Source of the DNA: Flavobacterium luteolum
GTDB lineage: Bacteria; Bacteroidota; Bacteroidia; Flavobacteriales; Flavobacteriaceae
DNA length: 64,000 nucleotides
NCBI RefSeq assembly: GCF_027111275.1
Contig: NZ_CP114286.1
Coordinates: forward strand, 3,162,001-3,226,000
Direction: 5' to 3'
Below, piece by piece: positions 1 through 9,268 of the stretch. The notes beneath the pieces were generated by a model. The model saw only the letters and a program-made list of their open reading frames with translations, had not been told where the DNA came from and did no database searches. Every line of letters starts with the position of its first letter. Position 1 is the first letter of the stretch. The translations under genes and the position numbers were made by a program.

Positions 1-1227
1 GTAAATTCACCAGTTAGAGCGTTTAAAGCAGTTGGCGGAACTCCGATTTTTGTAAAAAGTGCTAAAGGTGCTTATTTATATGATGAAGACGGAAACAAAT
101 TAATAGATTATATCAACTCGTGGGGGCCAATGGTTTTAGGTCATGCCTATCAGCCAGTTGTTGATGCGGTAATCGAAAAAGCAAAACTTGGAACTTCATT
201 CGGAATGCCAACAGAATTGGAAACAGAAATTGCAGCTTTGGCTGTTTCTATGGTTCCAAATATTGACAAAATACGTTTTGTAAATTCGGGCACAGAAGCG
301 TGTATGAGCGCAATTCGTCTAGCTCGCGGATTTACAAAAAGAGATAAAATCATCAAATTTGCAGGCTGTTACCACGGACATTCTGATTCATTTTTGATTC
401 AGGCAGGAAGTGGCGCTGTGACTTTTGGATCTCCAAATAGTCCAGGAGTTACAGAAGGAACTGCAAAAGATACTTTATTAGCGAAATACAATGATTTAGA
501 AAATGTAAAAACATTGGTTGAAGCAAATAAAGGAGAAATTGCAGCAATTATTATTGAAGCAGTTGCGGGAAATATGGGGTGTATTCCGCCAGCAAAAGGT
601 TTCTTGCAAGGTTTAAGAGACTTATGTACAGCAAACGGAATCTTATTGATTTTTGATGAGGTAATGACAGGCTTCCGTTTGGCACGCGGAGGAGTTCAGG
701 AATTATATGGAATTGATGCTGATATCGTGACTTTCGGGAAAGTTATCGGTGGTGGATTACCAGTGGGGGCTTTTGCAGCTCGTGAAGAAATCATGAACTA
801 TTTAGCGCCTCTTGGACCAGTTTATCAGGCAGGAACATTATCTGGAAATCCATTAGCAATGGCTGCAGGATATACGATGCTGAAAGCTCTTGATAATGAT
901 AGAGAAATTTTTACTCGTTTGGAAGAAAAAACAGCTTATTTAGAAGCAGGAATTGATAGAGTTTTAAAAGCTAACAATGTTGTTTTTACAATCAATAGAG
1001 TAGGTTCTATGATTTCTGTTCACTTTGATGCAAATCCGGTAACCGATTTCCAAACTGCTGCAAAAGGTGATAACGAAACGTTTAAGAAATTTTTCCATGG
1101 ATTGTTGCAGGAAGGTGTCTACATCGCACCATCTGCATACGAAACGTGGTTCATTACAGATGCATTGACTTATGAAGATTTAGATTTTACAATCAATGCG
1201 ATCGATAAAGTTTCGAAAACATTTTAA
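1..1227 (+). CDS. hemL: Glutamate-1-semialdehyde 2,1-aminomutase, 5' truncated by window edge
   Basis: Cytoplasmic PLP enzyme making 5-aminolevulinate from glutamate-1-semialdehyde in the C5 route to haem. The frame is open from base 1, so the gene enters from the left; 408 codons are present against roughly 425-430 in the family, so about 20 N-terminal residues are missing. Visible signatures are [10 protein letters not shown], the NSGTEA phosphate-binding loop, DEVMTGFR (PLP-ring aspartate) and TFGKVIGGG, which carries the Schiff-base lysine. The C-terminus is complete and is followed by a strong terminator, so the gene probably ends its transcription unit. Identification is by family motifs and is secure. 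Confidence 0.95.
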   Translation, partial: VNSPVRAFKAVGGTPIFVKSAKGAYLYDEDGNKLIDYINSWGPMVLGHAYQPVVDAVIEKAKLGTSFGMPTELETEIAALAVSMVPNIDKIRFVNSGTEACMSAIRLARGFTKRDKIIKFAGCYHGHSDSFLIQAGSGAVTFGSPNSPGVTEGTAKDTLLAKYNDLENVKTLVEANKGEIAAIIIEAVAGNMGCIPPAKGFLQGLRDLCTANGILLIFDEVMTGFRLARGGVQELYGIDADIVTFGKVIGGGLPVGAFAAREEIMNYLAPLGPVYQAGTLSGNPLAMAAGYTMLKALDNDREIFTRLEEKTAYLEAGIDRVLKANNVVFTINRVGSMISVHFDANPVTDFQTAAKGDNETFKKFFHGLLQEGVYIAPSAYETWFITDALTYEDLDFTINAIDKVSKTF

Positions 1228-1232
1228 ATAAC

Positions 1233-1262
1233 AAAAAAGAGGCTTTAAAAGCCTCTTTTTTT
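1233..1262 (+). terminator. Rho-independent terminator after hemL
   Basis: A-rich stem with AGAGGC pairing to GCCTCT, very short loop and a run of seven T. It lies between convergent genes and its A/T flanks would let it work in both directions. Confidence 0.85.
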
Positions 1263-1272
1263 ATGCATCAAA

Positions 1273-1713
1273 TTAGATTTTATCTTTTTTGTGCTCTCTC
1301 ATTTTATCCTTCATTTTGTCTTTTTTCTCTTCTTGCAGCGCTTTCCATTTTGTGTATTGGTCAGCTTTTAAGATAGATTTCATTTTAGCATCATTTGCTG
1401 CAATTTCGTCTTCCATTTGTTTTTTGAAAGCCGCTTTTTCTTCAGCAGTTGGTTTTGTGTTGCTATCTTTTTTTTCTTTTCTAGCTTCTCTAAATTTTTC
1501 GGCTTTTGCACTTCTATCTGCTAAAAGCTGCTTTACCTGTGCTTGCTGACTCGCATCTAAATTTAATTCTGTAGTCAGTTTTTGAAGCTGTTTCTCATTG
1601 CGCTGTTCTGGAGTCATTCTTTCTCTTTGCTCATGCGCTGGTTTTTGATCCATGTCTTGTGCAAAACTTGCTATTCCAACAAATAACATAGCTGCGATAA
1701 ATAATTTTTTCAT
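1273..1713 (-). CDS. Secreted Spy/DUF4890-like coiled-coil protein
   Basis: A 146-residue exported protein. The signal peptide MKKLFIAAMLFVGIASFAQ is followed by a highly charged, Lys/Glu-rich, all-helical region with MTPEQR near residue 35 and a second helix pair ending KADQYTKWKALQEEKK. This pattern is typical of the small periplasmic Spy/CpxP-like or DUF4890 proteins of Bacteroidota, some of which act as envelope chaperones; the role here is inferred only. The in-frame codon two triplets upstream is TTG, so I start at the ATG at 1713. It is convergent with hemL and divergent from the nitrate operon. No regulatory partner gene is adjacent. Confidence 0.75.
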   Translation of the reverse strand: MKKLFIAAMLFVGIASFAQDMDQKPAHEQRERMTPEQRNEKQLQKLTTELNLDASQQAQVKQLLADRSAKAEKFREARKEKKDSNTKPTAEEKAAFKKQMEDEIAANDAKMKSILKADQYTKWKALQEEKKDKMKDKMREHKKDKI

Positions 1714-1999
1714 ATTCAAGTTTTTTAATTGTTTATAGATTAGACTTTATTATTTAAAACTGGTTTAATCAGTCTTTTAAAATTGTGCTTTATTTAACAG
1801 ATTGATTTACATTTTTTTAAAGAATGAATTTAAATAAGATTATTATAACGCTAAATATTTGACAGTAAGTATCTTGCTTCGAATATTTTTTTTTAACTTT
1901 AGGAAACTATTGCTTTTTCTGTTGTTTATGAAAAGCAATTTCTATGATTCCCATATTTCAGTAATAGATTTTCAAAAACACAATTTAATACTTTATTCT

Positions 2000-3469
2000 A
2001 TGGCAGATCTTTCCCAAGCCCACCGCATTCTTTTTTTAAACACTTTGGCATTTGCAATCTGTTTTGCATGCTGGACCCTCAACGGAGTATTGGTTACATT
2101 TTTAGTTGATAAAGAAATTTTTAACTGGAGCGTTGTACAAATTGGCTGGCTTTTGGGGATTCCTGTTCTTACGGGATCAATTATGAGATTGCCAATGGGA
2201 ATTTTAACTGATAAGTTTGGTGGTAAAATTGTGCATTCTGCTTTATTGATTTTGGCTTCTATCCCTTTATTTTTATTGCCATTTGCAACTTCCTTTACGG
2301 TTTTCGCTATTTTAAGTTTTCTATTCGGAATGGTAGGAACCAGTTTTGCTGTAGGGGTTGCATCAACCTCTGTTTGGTATCCTAAAGAATGGCAGGGAAG
2401 AGCTTTGGGAATTTTCGGAATGGGGACTGCAGGAGCTTCTATAACACCTTTTTTGGCACCTTCACTTTTGAGTACATTTTCAGAAAACGATCCTGAAAAT
2501 GGATGGAAATGGCTTCCTGTACTTTATGGTTCTGCTTTACTATTAATGGGAATTGTATTTTTGATTTTCGCTAAAAACAAAAAAAGTGAAGCACAATCTA
2601 AAACGGTAAAACAATTATTGCAACCCTTAAAGAGAGTGCGTGTTTGGCGTTTCGGAACTTATTATTTCTTAGTATTTGGATCGTTTGTGACTTTCTCGCA
2701 ATGGCTTCTGCCAAATTTTATGAATGTATATCACACAACTTTAGTTTTAGGCGGAATCTTTACTTCTTGTTTTAGTTTACCTGCGGGTGTCGTACGCGCT
2801 TTTGGAGGTTTTTTGTCGGATAAATTCGGAGCCAGAAAGGTAATGTACTGGGTTTTGAGTTCTTCGGTCGTATTAAGCTTTTTATTATTGTTTCCAAAAA
2901 TGGACATCACTACTTCAGGAAGTGGTCTCTTGGCCAGTAAAGCCGGAACTGTTACAGCGGTTTCGCCAGATAAAATAGTGGTTGATGGTAAAGAATATGC
3001 TATAAGTCAGAAAGATGAAAGTCAGCCGCATTCTAAGTTTTTTCCATCCAAAAAAACATGGCAGGAAGTGGTTGTAGAGCAAAATCAAAAAGTGCAAAAG
3101 AAGGATTTATTGGCAGAAGGAATTACACAAATTCATTTTGAAGCCAATATGTGGGTGTACTTAGTTTTGGTTATTCTAATAGGAATTTCGTGGGGAATTG
3201 GTTCTGCCGCGGTGTACAAACATATACCAGATTATTTTCCCAATGAAGTAGGTGTAATTGGTGGAATGGTCGGACTCTTAGGCGGTTTAGGCGGATTCTT
3301 CGGACCCATTATTTTCGGGTATTTATTATCATTTACCGGATTCTGGACGAGTTCTTGGCTTTTTATTCTGGCATTATCATTAACCTGTCTGATTTGGATG
3401 CACCGTGTAATTGTAAAAATGACAAAAGAAAAACTGCCTGAAATGGCTAAAGATATTGATCGAAAATAA
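2000..3469 (+). CDS. narK: NarK-type nitrate/nitrite transporter (MFS) with an extra periplasmic domain
   Basis: Inner-membrane major facilitator predicted to move nitrate and/or nitrite. Starting at the ATG (MADLSQAHRI) gives 489 residues; the longer frame begins at a TTG with non-conserved residues. Twelve membrane segments are visible. The two MFS motif-A loops read GILTDKFGGK and GFLSDKFGARK. Arg63 in helix 2 and Arg266 in helix 8 sit where the nitrate-binding arginines of NarK lie, and glycine-rich nitrate signatures are seen near 139-150 and 423-436. Residues about 301-383, between helices 9 and 10, form an insertion predicted to be periplasmic; it reads like a small barrel-sandwich domain. 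First gene of the nitrate operon, six bases before the next. Confidence 0.88.
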   Translation: MADLSQAHRILFLNTLAFAICFACWTLNGVLVTFLVDKEIFNWSVVQIGWLLGIPVLTGSIMRLPMGILTDKFGGKIVHSALLILASIPLFLLPFATSFTVFAILSFLFGMVGTSFAVGVASTSVWYPKEWQGRALGIFGMGTAGASITPFLAPSLLSTFSENDPENGWKWLPVLYGSALLLMGIVFLIFAKNKKSEAQSKTVKQLLQPLKRVRVWRFGTYYFLVFGSFVTFSQWLLPNFMNVYHTTLVLGGIFTSCFSLPAGVVRAFGGFLSDKFGARKVMYWVLSSSVVLSFLLLFPKMDITTSGSGLLASKAGTVTAVSPDKIVVDGKEYAISQKDESQPHSKFFPSKKTWQEVVVEQNQKVQKKDLLAEGITQIHFEANMWVYLVLVILIGISWGIGSAAVYKHIPDYFPNEVGVIGGMVGLLGGLGGFFGPIIFGYLLSFTGFWTSSWLFILALSLTCLIWMHRVIVKMTKEKLPEMAKDIDRK

Positions 3470-3475
3470 TCTGTC

Positions 3476-4525
3476 ATGAAAGAAAAAACATTTAATACGA
3501 AAGCTTTATTAATTGCAACGGCAGCTTCGGTTTTTATGGTCGTATTGGTTTTTTATGGATCAAGAAAGTTGCAGAATTTTGATGCGGCCTTAGTTACCTA
3601 TTTATTCGGAACTCTGTTTGCATTTTTCGGAGTCGTGTATCGCTATACAGTTTGGCTGCAACGACCGCCAACTTGGATGTATTTCAAGCGCGGAATTCAT
3701 TTTCTCTTTACAGGAAAAGTATTTTCGCATTTGTGGTTTTTAGGAAAAGAATCGGTTCAAAATATTGCTTTTCAGAAGTTCATTTACCCAAGAGGAAAGT
3801 ACAGATGGCTGGCTCATTTTTGTATTGCAATTGGCTGTTTTTCTGCTTTTGCAATTACTTTTCCGCTCACATTTGGTTGGATTCATTTTACTTTGGCACC
3901 AAATTCCATTTCAGTTTACGAAGCTCACTTTTTTGGTTTTAAAGTAATGGATTTCAGGTTGGATTCTATTATGGCTTTTTTGACTTTCCATGCCTTAAAC
4001 TGGTCTTCCTATCTAGTTATTTTTGGATCACTTTATTATTTAAGAAGACGTTTGACAAATCCAGGGTTAATTGCCACACAGACTTTTGAAGGCGATTTAC
4101 TGCCACTTCTTTTATTAATTGCAATCTCGGTTACAGGTTTGTGTCTGACTTACTCTTATCAATTTATGAAAGGATTTGCGTATGATTTTCTCGCAGTAGT
4201 TCATGCCGTAACGGTAATTATGTTTTTGATATGGATTCCGTTTGGAAAATTCTTCCACATCATTCAACGACCGGCTCAGATTGGTGCGCACATTTACAAA
4301 AAAGAAGGAATGAAAAAAGGAATGGCAATCTGTAAAGAAACAGGAAAACCTTTTACAACTCAGCTTCATATTGATGATTTAAAAATTGTAACCAAACAAT
4401 TAGGTTTCGATTTTAGTGATGATCAAGGAAATTCACATCTGGATTTAAGTCCAGAAGGAAAACGCGATCGTTTGGCCAAAGCGCATTTAAAAGCAAGAAT
4501 CGAAGGCGGAAATTTATTTGGATAA
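3476..4525 (+). CDS. NarI-like di-heme cytochrome b membrane subunit
   Basis: A 349-residue protein with about six membrane helices and a soluble C-terminal tail. The last helix holds His243 and His261, exactly 18 residues apart, in HAVTVIMFLIWIPFGKFFH; the terminal NarI helix has the same His-x17-His spacing and the same PFG/S-K/R-x2-H turn. His114 and His172 in earlier helices are candidate partner ligands, consistent with two b haems. It probably oxidises menaquinol and passes electrons to the reductase downstream. The family match is by motif rather than whole-length recognition, and the roughly 90-residue tail (ending HLDLSPEGKRDRLAKAHLKA) is unfamiliar to me. Confidence 0.72.
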   Translation: MKEKTFNTKALLIATAASVFMVVLVFYGSRKLQNFDAALVTYLFGTLFAFFGVVYRYTVWLQRPPTWMYFKRGIHFLFTGKVFSHLWFLGKESVQNIAFQKFIYPRGKYRWLAHFCIAIGCFSAFAITFPLTFGWIHFTLAPNSISVYEAHFFGFKVMDFRLDSIMAFLTFHALNWSSYLVIFGSLYYLRRRLTNPGLIATQTFEGDLLPLLLLIAISVTGLCLTYSYQFMKGFAYDFLAVVHAVTVIMFLIWIPFGKFFHIIQRPAQIGAHIYKKEGMKKGMAICKETGKPFTTQLHIDDLKIVTKQLGFDFSDDQGNSHLDLSPEGKRDRLAKAHLKARIEGGNLFG

Positions 4526-4532
4526 AATTATA

Positions 4533-4590
4533 GTTTCAAGTTTCAGGTTTCAAGTTTCGTCGCAGAAGATGAAACATGAAACCTGAAACC
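4533..4590. repeat. Imperfect inverted repeat of GTTTCAAGTTTCAGG units
   Basis: The 85-bp gap between the NarI-like and reductase genes is mostly an imperfect palindrome. The left arm repeats TTTCAAGTTTCAGG/TTTCAAGTTTC; the right arm (4571-4590) is GAAACATGAAACCTGAAACC, matching the left arm at about 18 of 20 positions when reversed. Transcribed, it would form a long hairpin inside the operon mRNA. Confidence 0.7.
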
Positions 4591-4610
4591 AAAAAATAAC
4601 AAAAAAAATC

Positions 4611-6827
4611 ATGGCAAAACTACCTGTATCAACCGAAAAAATAATTGAAGCATTTGGTCCGCATCTGAATTATACGCCAAAAGAAGGATATCCAGGACGT
4701 GATGAACCAGATAAAACGGTTAAAACACATTGCTGTTTTTGCGGCATGCAGTGCGGAATTCAATTATCTGTAAAAGACAATAAAGTGGTTGGTTTTGAAC
4801 CTTGGATGGAATTTCCGTTCAACGAAGGCCGTTTGTGTCCAAAAGGTGTTCAGCGCTATATGCAGAACAATCATCCCGACCGATTATTGCACCCCATAAA
4901 AAGAATAGAAGGCAAAGGTTTTGAACAAACTACTTGGGATGAAGCTATGGATAAAACCGTTTCTGAAATTAAAAGAATTCAGGAAAAATACGGCAAACAT
5001 GCTTTTTCGATGTTATCTGGAGTTTCGCTTACAAACGAAAAAAGTTATTTGGTAGGAAAATTTGCGAGAGTAGCTCTAAAAACAAGAAATTTAGATTATA
5101 ACGGACGTCTTTGTATGGTAAGTGCTGGTGCAGGAAACAAAAAAGCATTTGGTTTAGATCGAGCTTCAAACAATTATTCGGATTTAGAATATGCTGAAGT
5201 TATTATTGTTGCGGGAGCGAACATTAGCGAGACGTTTCCAACATTAACCCATTGGATCTGGAAAGCGAGAGATCGCGGCGCTAAATTAATTGTTGTCGAC
5301 CCACGAGTTATTCCATTGGCGAGAACTGCTGATGTCCATTTAGATGTACGACCAGGAACCGATTCGGCTTTATACGGCGCAATGCTTAAATATCTTGTAG
5401 ATCACGATATGTTAGATCATGATTTTATTGACAATCATACTTCTGGATTTCAAGATACCATAGATGCTGTAAAAGATTATACTTTGGAATGGGCAGAGGA
5501 AATTACAGGAATTTCAAAAGAAAAAATCAAAGAAGCTGCCGAGTTATGGGGAAAAGCAAAAACAAGCTTTTTACTGCACGCACGAGGAATCGAACATCAC
5601 TCAAAAGGTGTCGATAATGTATTAGGATGCATCAATTTGGTTTTGGCAACAGGAAGAATTGGAAGACCATATTGCGGTTACGGAACCATTACTGGGCAAG
5701 GAAATGGTCAGGGCGGAAGAGAACACGGTCATAAATGCGATCAATTGCCTGGAAATCGTGATATCGAAAATATGGAACATCGCAAATACATTGCCGATGT
5801 CTGGAAAATTAAGGAAGAAGATATGCCACATAAAGGTATCACAGCTTATGAGATTATCGAAGCAATCCATAGCGGTGAAATAAAGGGATTGATTTCGATT
5901 TGTTTTAATCCGTTAGTGTCTTTGCCGAATAATAATTATGTGCGTTCTGCTCTTGAAAAATTAGAGTTTTATGTGGCAATAGATTTCTTTTTGAATGAAA
6001 CAGCGCGTCATGCTGATATTGTTTTAGCAGGTTCATTGCAGGAAGAAGAAGAGGGAACGACAACTTCAGCCGAAGGACGTGTTATCCGAATTCGTCAAGC
6101 TGTAACACCTCCAGGCGATGCAAGAACAGACACTTCAATATTATTAGAAATAGCAAAGAGATTAGGCGAAGAAAAAAGATTTACTTACGCAGATAGCGAA
6201 GCCATTTTTAATGAACTGCGTGTCGCTTCAAAAGGAGGAACTGCTGATTATAACGGAATTACTTATAAAAAAGTAGAGGATAATATGGGGGTTTTCTGGC
6301 CATGTCCAACCGAAGATCATCCTGGAACGCCAAGATTGTGGGAAGATAAAAAATTTGCTACACCAGACGGAAAAGCACATTTTAATCCTGCTCCTTATAA
6401 ACTGCCCGGAGAGGTTACAGATGAAGAATATCCAATAACATTAACAACTGGTCGTGTTGTTTCTCAATATTTAAGCGGAACGCAAACTAGAAGAATAGGA
6501 AAACTAGTAGATCAATTTCCTGAACCTTTGTTGGAAATTCATCCAGAAATGGCACAGAAATATAATATTCAGCAAAGGGAATTAGTAAAAGTTTCAACCC
6601 GAAGAGGAGAAGGAATTTTTCCTGCCAATATTGTAGAAACCATTCGAAAAGATACCGTTTTTATTCCCTATCACTGGCCAGGGAAAAAATCGGCCAATCA
6701 GTTAACGCCTGGAACATTAGATCCGATTTCTAAAATTCCAGAATTTAAAGTTTGTGCTTGTAAACTCGAGCCATTAGGAGAAATCAAAAATTCATCAGAC
6801 AAATCAGATGCTTATGCAAGTGTTTAA
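4611..6827 (+). CDS. Molybdopterin (bis-MGD) nitrate reductase, NasA/NapA-like catalytic subunit
   Basis: A 738-residue member of the DMSO-reductase superfamily, predicted to reduce nitrate to nitrite. An N-terminal [4Fe-4S] motif is seen as Cys41, Cys44, Cys48 and Cys76, with the electron-transfer lysine in CPKG (Lys78). [11 protein letters not shown] places the likely Mo-ligating cysteine at 168, as in Nas/Nap enzymes. Molybdopterin-dinucleotide-binding signatures follow, including the C-terminal domain from about residue 610 ([17 protein letters not shown]). There is no Tat signal, so it should be cytoplasmic. Its length is close to assimilatory enzymes and the C-terminal [2Fe-2S] domain of some NasA is absent. 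The NarK and NarI-like neighbours support nitrate as substrate. Confidence 0.85.
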   Translation: MAKLPVSTEKIIEAFGPHLNYTPKEGYPGRDEPDKTVKTHCCFCGMQCGIQLSVKDNKVVGFEPWMEFPFNEGRLCPKGVQRYMQNNHPDRLLHPIKRIEGKGFEQTTWDEAMDKTVSEIKRIQEKYGKHAFSMLSGVSLTNEKSYLVGKFARVALKTRNLDYNGRLCMVSAGAGNKKAFGLDRASNNYSDLEYAEVIIVAGANISETFPTLTHWIWKARDRGAKLIVVDPRVIPLARTADVHLDVRPGTDSALYGAMLKYLVDHDMLDHDFIDNHTSGFQDTIDAVKDYTLEWAEEITGISKEKIKEAAELWGKAKTSFLLHARGIEHHSKGVDNVLGCINLVLATGRIGRPYCGYGTITGQGNGQGGREHGHKCDQLPGNRDIENMEHRKYIADVWKIKEEDMPHKGITAYEIIEAIHSGEIKGLISICFNPLVSLPNNNYVRSALEKLEFYVAIDFFLNETARHADIVLAGSLQEEEEGTTTSAEGRVIRIRQAVTPPGDARTDTSILLEIAKRLGEEKRFTYADSEAIFNELRVASKGGTADYNGITYKKVEDNMGVFWPCPTEDHPGTPRLWEDKKFATPDGKAHFNPAPYKLPGEVTDEEYPITLTTGRVVSQYLSGTQTRRIGKLVDQFPEPLLEIHPEMAQKYNIQQRELVKVSTRRGEGIFPANIVETIRKDTVFIPYHWPGKKSANQLTPGTLDPISKIPEFKVCACKLEPLGEIKNSSDKSDAYASV

Positions 6828-6846
6828 TCTATAAAAAGCAACAATT

Positions 6847-7416
6847 ATGAATGTAACCAATTATAATAAGAACGAGGAGTTTTTTGTAGACTTACAAAGA
6901 TGCATAGGCTGCAAAGCGTGCGAGATGGCTTGTTCGGAATGTGAAACGAATGGTCAGGAATCCATGATTCATGTTAATTATGTAGAGCGTGCCGTTACCA
7001 TTCAGACCACAGTTCAGGTTTGTATGCATTGCGAAGATCCAGTTTGTGCAAATGTTTGTCCAGCTGATGCGATTTCGCAAGATGAATTCGGAGTAGTTCA
7101 TACCGCAAATACAGAACGCTGCATTGGCTGCTCCAATTGTGTAATGGCTTGTCCGTTTGGAGTTCCGAAGAAAATGGAAGAATATGATTTGATGATGAAA
7201 TGCAATATGTGTTACGATAGAACCAGCGTTGGTAAAAAGCCAATGTGTGCAACGGTTTGCCCGAGCGGCGCGCTGTTTTATGGAACTCGCGCTCAGATTG
7301 AAGAAATGCGTCCAAACAGCACTCCTGTAAATTCATTTGTTTTCGGGAAAGAACGTGTCAACACAAAAGTGAATATCATGATGCCAAAAGGAAGCAACGA
7401 ATTACGAATATTCTAA
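6847..7416 (+). CDS. Four-cluster 4Fe-4S ferredoxin subunit (DmsB/NrfC-like)
   Basis: A 189-residue electron-transfer subunit. All sixteen cluster cysteines are seen in four groups: 19/22/25/29, 59/62/67/71, 92/95/98/102 and 119/122/134/138, the arrangement of DmsB, PsrB and NrfC. There is no signal peptide, so it should sit on the cytoplasmic face beside the catalytic subunit and bridge it to the membrane haems. It follows the reductase by 19 bp and precedes the Rieske gene by 11 bp, within one operon. Confidence 0.9.
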   Translation: MNVTNYNKNEEFFVDLQRCIGCKACEMACSECETNGQESMIHVNYVERAVTIQTTVQVCMHCEDPVCANVCPADAISQDEFGVVHTANTERCIGCSNCVMACPFGVPKKMEEYDLMMKCNMCYDRTSVGKKPMCATVCPSGALFYGTRAQIEEMRPNSTPVNSFVFGKERVNTKVNIMMPKGSNELRIF

Positions 7417-7427
7417 ATCTAAGATCC

Positions 7428-7937
7428 ATGTCTAAAGAAGATAATTTAAGTGAAAACTGGAAGAAAGATTTTCCATATAAAAAGCAGGAATCGACACAAG
7501 TCAGCCGTCGTGATTTTGCCAAGTTTCTTACACTAGTTTCTGGAGGCTTAATGGTAGGAAGTGGTTTGGTCGCAGCAAAAGCCTATTTGTTGCCTGGCGA
7601 AGAAGTTGTTGGAGAACATTTTGTGTGTGAAATAAAAGATATTCCGTTAGGCGGAACAAGAGGTTTTGTGATTGAAGGAAGTACCATTCCGTATATTTTG
7701 GTGCATTTAGAAAGCGGCATGTTTCGAGCCTACGAACAAAAATGTACGCATCTTTCTTGTGCCGTTTATTACAAACCCGGAACAGGAATAATTCATTGTC
7801 CATGCCACGAAGGTTCTTTTGATGCTTTAACGGGAGATGTTATCGCTGGACCTCCGCCGAGAGCGTTGCCTCAGTTAGAAGTGCTTTTAAAAGGGGATAA
7901 AATTTTCGTAAAAGCATTCGAAAATAAAGAAAGTTAA
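7428..7937 (+). CDS. Tat-anchored Rieske [2Fe-2S] protein
   Basis: A 169-residue Rieske iron-sulfur protein. The twin-arginine motif SRRDFAKFL (residues 26-34) leads into one hydrophobic anchor (about 35-55), so the head domain is predicted outside the inner membrane. Cluster ligands are Cys106 and His108 (CTHLSC) and Cys124 and His127 (CPCHEG); Cys111 and Cys126 can form the usual disulfide. The GPPPRALPQ proline loop is present. It resembles the Rieske subunits of bc1-like quinol oxidoreductases, yet the operon encodes a cytoplasmic reductase, so its place in electron flow is an open question. Confidence 0.88.
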   Translation: MSKEDNLSENWKKDFPYKKQESTQVSRRDFAKFLTLVSGGLMVGSGLVAAKAYLLPGEEVVGEHFVCEIKDIPLGGTRGFVIEGSTIPYILVHLESGMFRAYEQKCTHLSCAVYYKPGTGIIHCPCHEGSFDALTGDVIAGPPPRALPQLEVLLKGDKIFVKAFENKES

Positions 7938-7955
7938 TAGTTTAAAATAAAAATT

Positions 7956-8207
7956 ATGAGTACATTTAGAAAAAGCCAAAATCAAGCAAATCCTAATAAG
8001 TTGAATGTTATTCTGTCTACTTTAATATTTGTTTTAATCTTAAATGTAAGCATTCAGATCTGGTTATTGTATGCCGCTTTAAACAATGCATTAGATAACA
8101 ATAAAGAAATTTTAATTCCTGCTTTTATAGGCTCGCTTATTTTATTTTTGATTGGTTTTGGATGGCTGTATTATCTGCCAAAAGGAAATTTTAAAAATAA
8201 CACATAA
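7956..8207 (+). CDS. Small two-helix membrane protein of the nitrate operon
   Basis: An 83-residue protein with a hydrophilic N-terminus (about 15 residues) and two membrane helices, near 18-42 and 52-72, joined by a short loop (NNALDNNKEI). I do not recognise a function. It lies 18 bp after the Rieske gene and 14 bp before ldhA on the same strand, so it may be an accessory or assembly subunit of the nitrate complex. It has no haem-type histidine pair and no cysteines. Confidence 0.7.
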   Translation: MSTFRKSQNQANPNKLNVILSTLIFVLILNVSIQIWLLYAALNNALDNNKEILIPAFIGSLILFLIGFGWLYYLPKGNFKNNT

Positions 8208-8221
8208 AAAAATAAGATATC

Positions 8222-9241
8222 ATGAACTCAAATCCAGATGCAAGAAAAATTGCCTTTTTCTCTACTCAGCCATACGATAAAACGTTTTTCAATAAATACA
8301 ATGAAGATTTTGGTTTTCAGTTGAACTTCTTTGAAACACAATTGAATCCTCAGACTGTAGCTTTAATTGAAGAGTGCGAGATTGTTTGTGTTTTTGTAAA
8401 TGATATTGTAAACGAAACCGTTATTAAACAATTAGCAGAAAAAAAAGTAAAAATAATTGCCTTACGTTGCGCTGGATTTAACAATGTCGATTTGGAGGCA
8501 GCTAAAAAACACCACATAAAAGTTTGCCGTGTTCCCGCATATTCTCCGCAAGCAGTTGCCGAACATGCCATGGCAATGATTTTAACTTTAAATAGAAAAA
8601 CACATAAAGCTTATAATAGAGTTCGCGAGCAGAACTTCTCTTTAAACGGATTATTAGGTTTCGATTTATTCGGAAAAACAATCGGAATTATTGGAACTGG
8701 AAATATCGGAAAAGCATTCTCCAAGATAGCATCAGGTTTTGGCTGTAAAGTCTTGGCTTATGATATTATAGAAAATGAAGAAATGAAAAAAGACGGTGTT
8801 TCTTTTGTCGGCTTGGAAGAGATTTTTAAATCTAGTGATATTATTTCGCTTCATTGTCCGCTGAATGAGCAAACAAAACATGTTGTCAATGCTACTTCTA
8901 TTTCTTTTATGAAAAACAGTGTTATGATAATCAACACCAGTCGCGGTGGATTAATAGAAACGTCATCTGTTATTGAAGGTTTGAAAGAAGGGAAAATAGG
9001 TTATTTAGGTATTGATGTTTACGAACAGGAAGAAAAATTGTTCTTTAGAGATCTTTCGGCAGATATTATTCAAGATGATGCAATTCAGCGTTTAATGAGT
9101 TTCCCAAATGTTTTGGTAACAGCACATCAGGCATTTTTTACCAACGAAGCTTTAACTCAGATTGCTTTGGTGACTTTTAACAATATAAAATCATTGCTGA
9201 CTCAAAATGATATTGAAAATAAAGCGGCATTGCTAGTGTAA
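8222..9241 (+). CDS. ldhA: D-lactate dehydrogenase, LdhA type
   Basis: A 339-residue NADH-dependent D-2-hydroxyacid dehydrogenase reducing pyruvate to D-lactate in the cytoplasm. It resembles E. coli LdhA throughout: FSTQPYDKTFF at the start, ALRCAGFNNVDL, VPAYSPQAVAEHAMAM, the nucleotide-binding GTGNIGKAF, INTSRGG with the substrate arginine, GIDVYEQE with the catalytic glutamate and a catalytic histidine in TAHQAFFT. It directly follows the nitrate genes with only 14 bp between and could be co-transcribed, which would link fermentation and nitrate reduction under low oxygen. That link is inference. Confidence 0.9.
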   Translation: MNSNPDARKIAFFSTQPYDKTFFNKYNEDFGFQLNFFETQLNPQTVALIEECEIVCVFVNDIVNETVIKQLAEKKVKIIALRCAGFNNVDLEAAKKHHIKVCRVPAYSPQAVAEHAMAMILTLNRKTHKAYNRVREQNFSLNGLLGFDLFGKTIGIIGTGNIGKAFSKIASGFGCKVLAYDIIENEEMKKDGVSFVGLEEIFKSSDIISLHCPLNEQTKHVVNATSISFMKNSVMIINTSRGGLIETSSVIEGLKEGKIGYLGIDVYEQEEKLFFRDLSADIIQDDAIQRLMSFPNVLVTAHQAFFTNEALTQIALVTFNNIKSLLTQNDIENKAALLV

Positions 9242-9268
9242 ATTATAACGAATTTAAAATATCAGAAT

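Noticed and set aside
1859..1999. 47-codon N-terminal extension of the NarK-type transporter
   Set aside because: It starts at TTG, is rich in Phe/Leu from AT-rich DNA, and the conserved transporter begins at MADLSQ.
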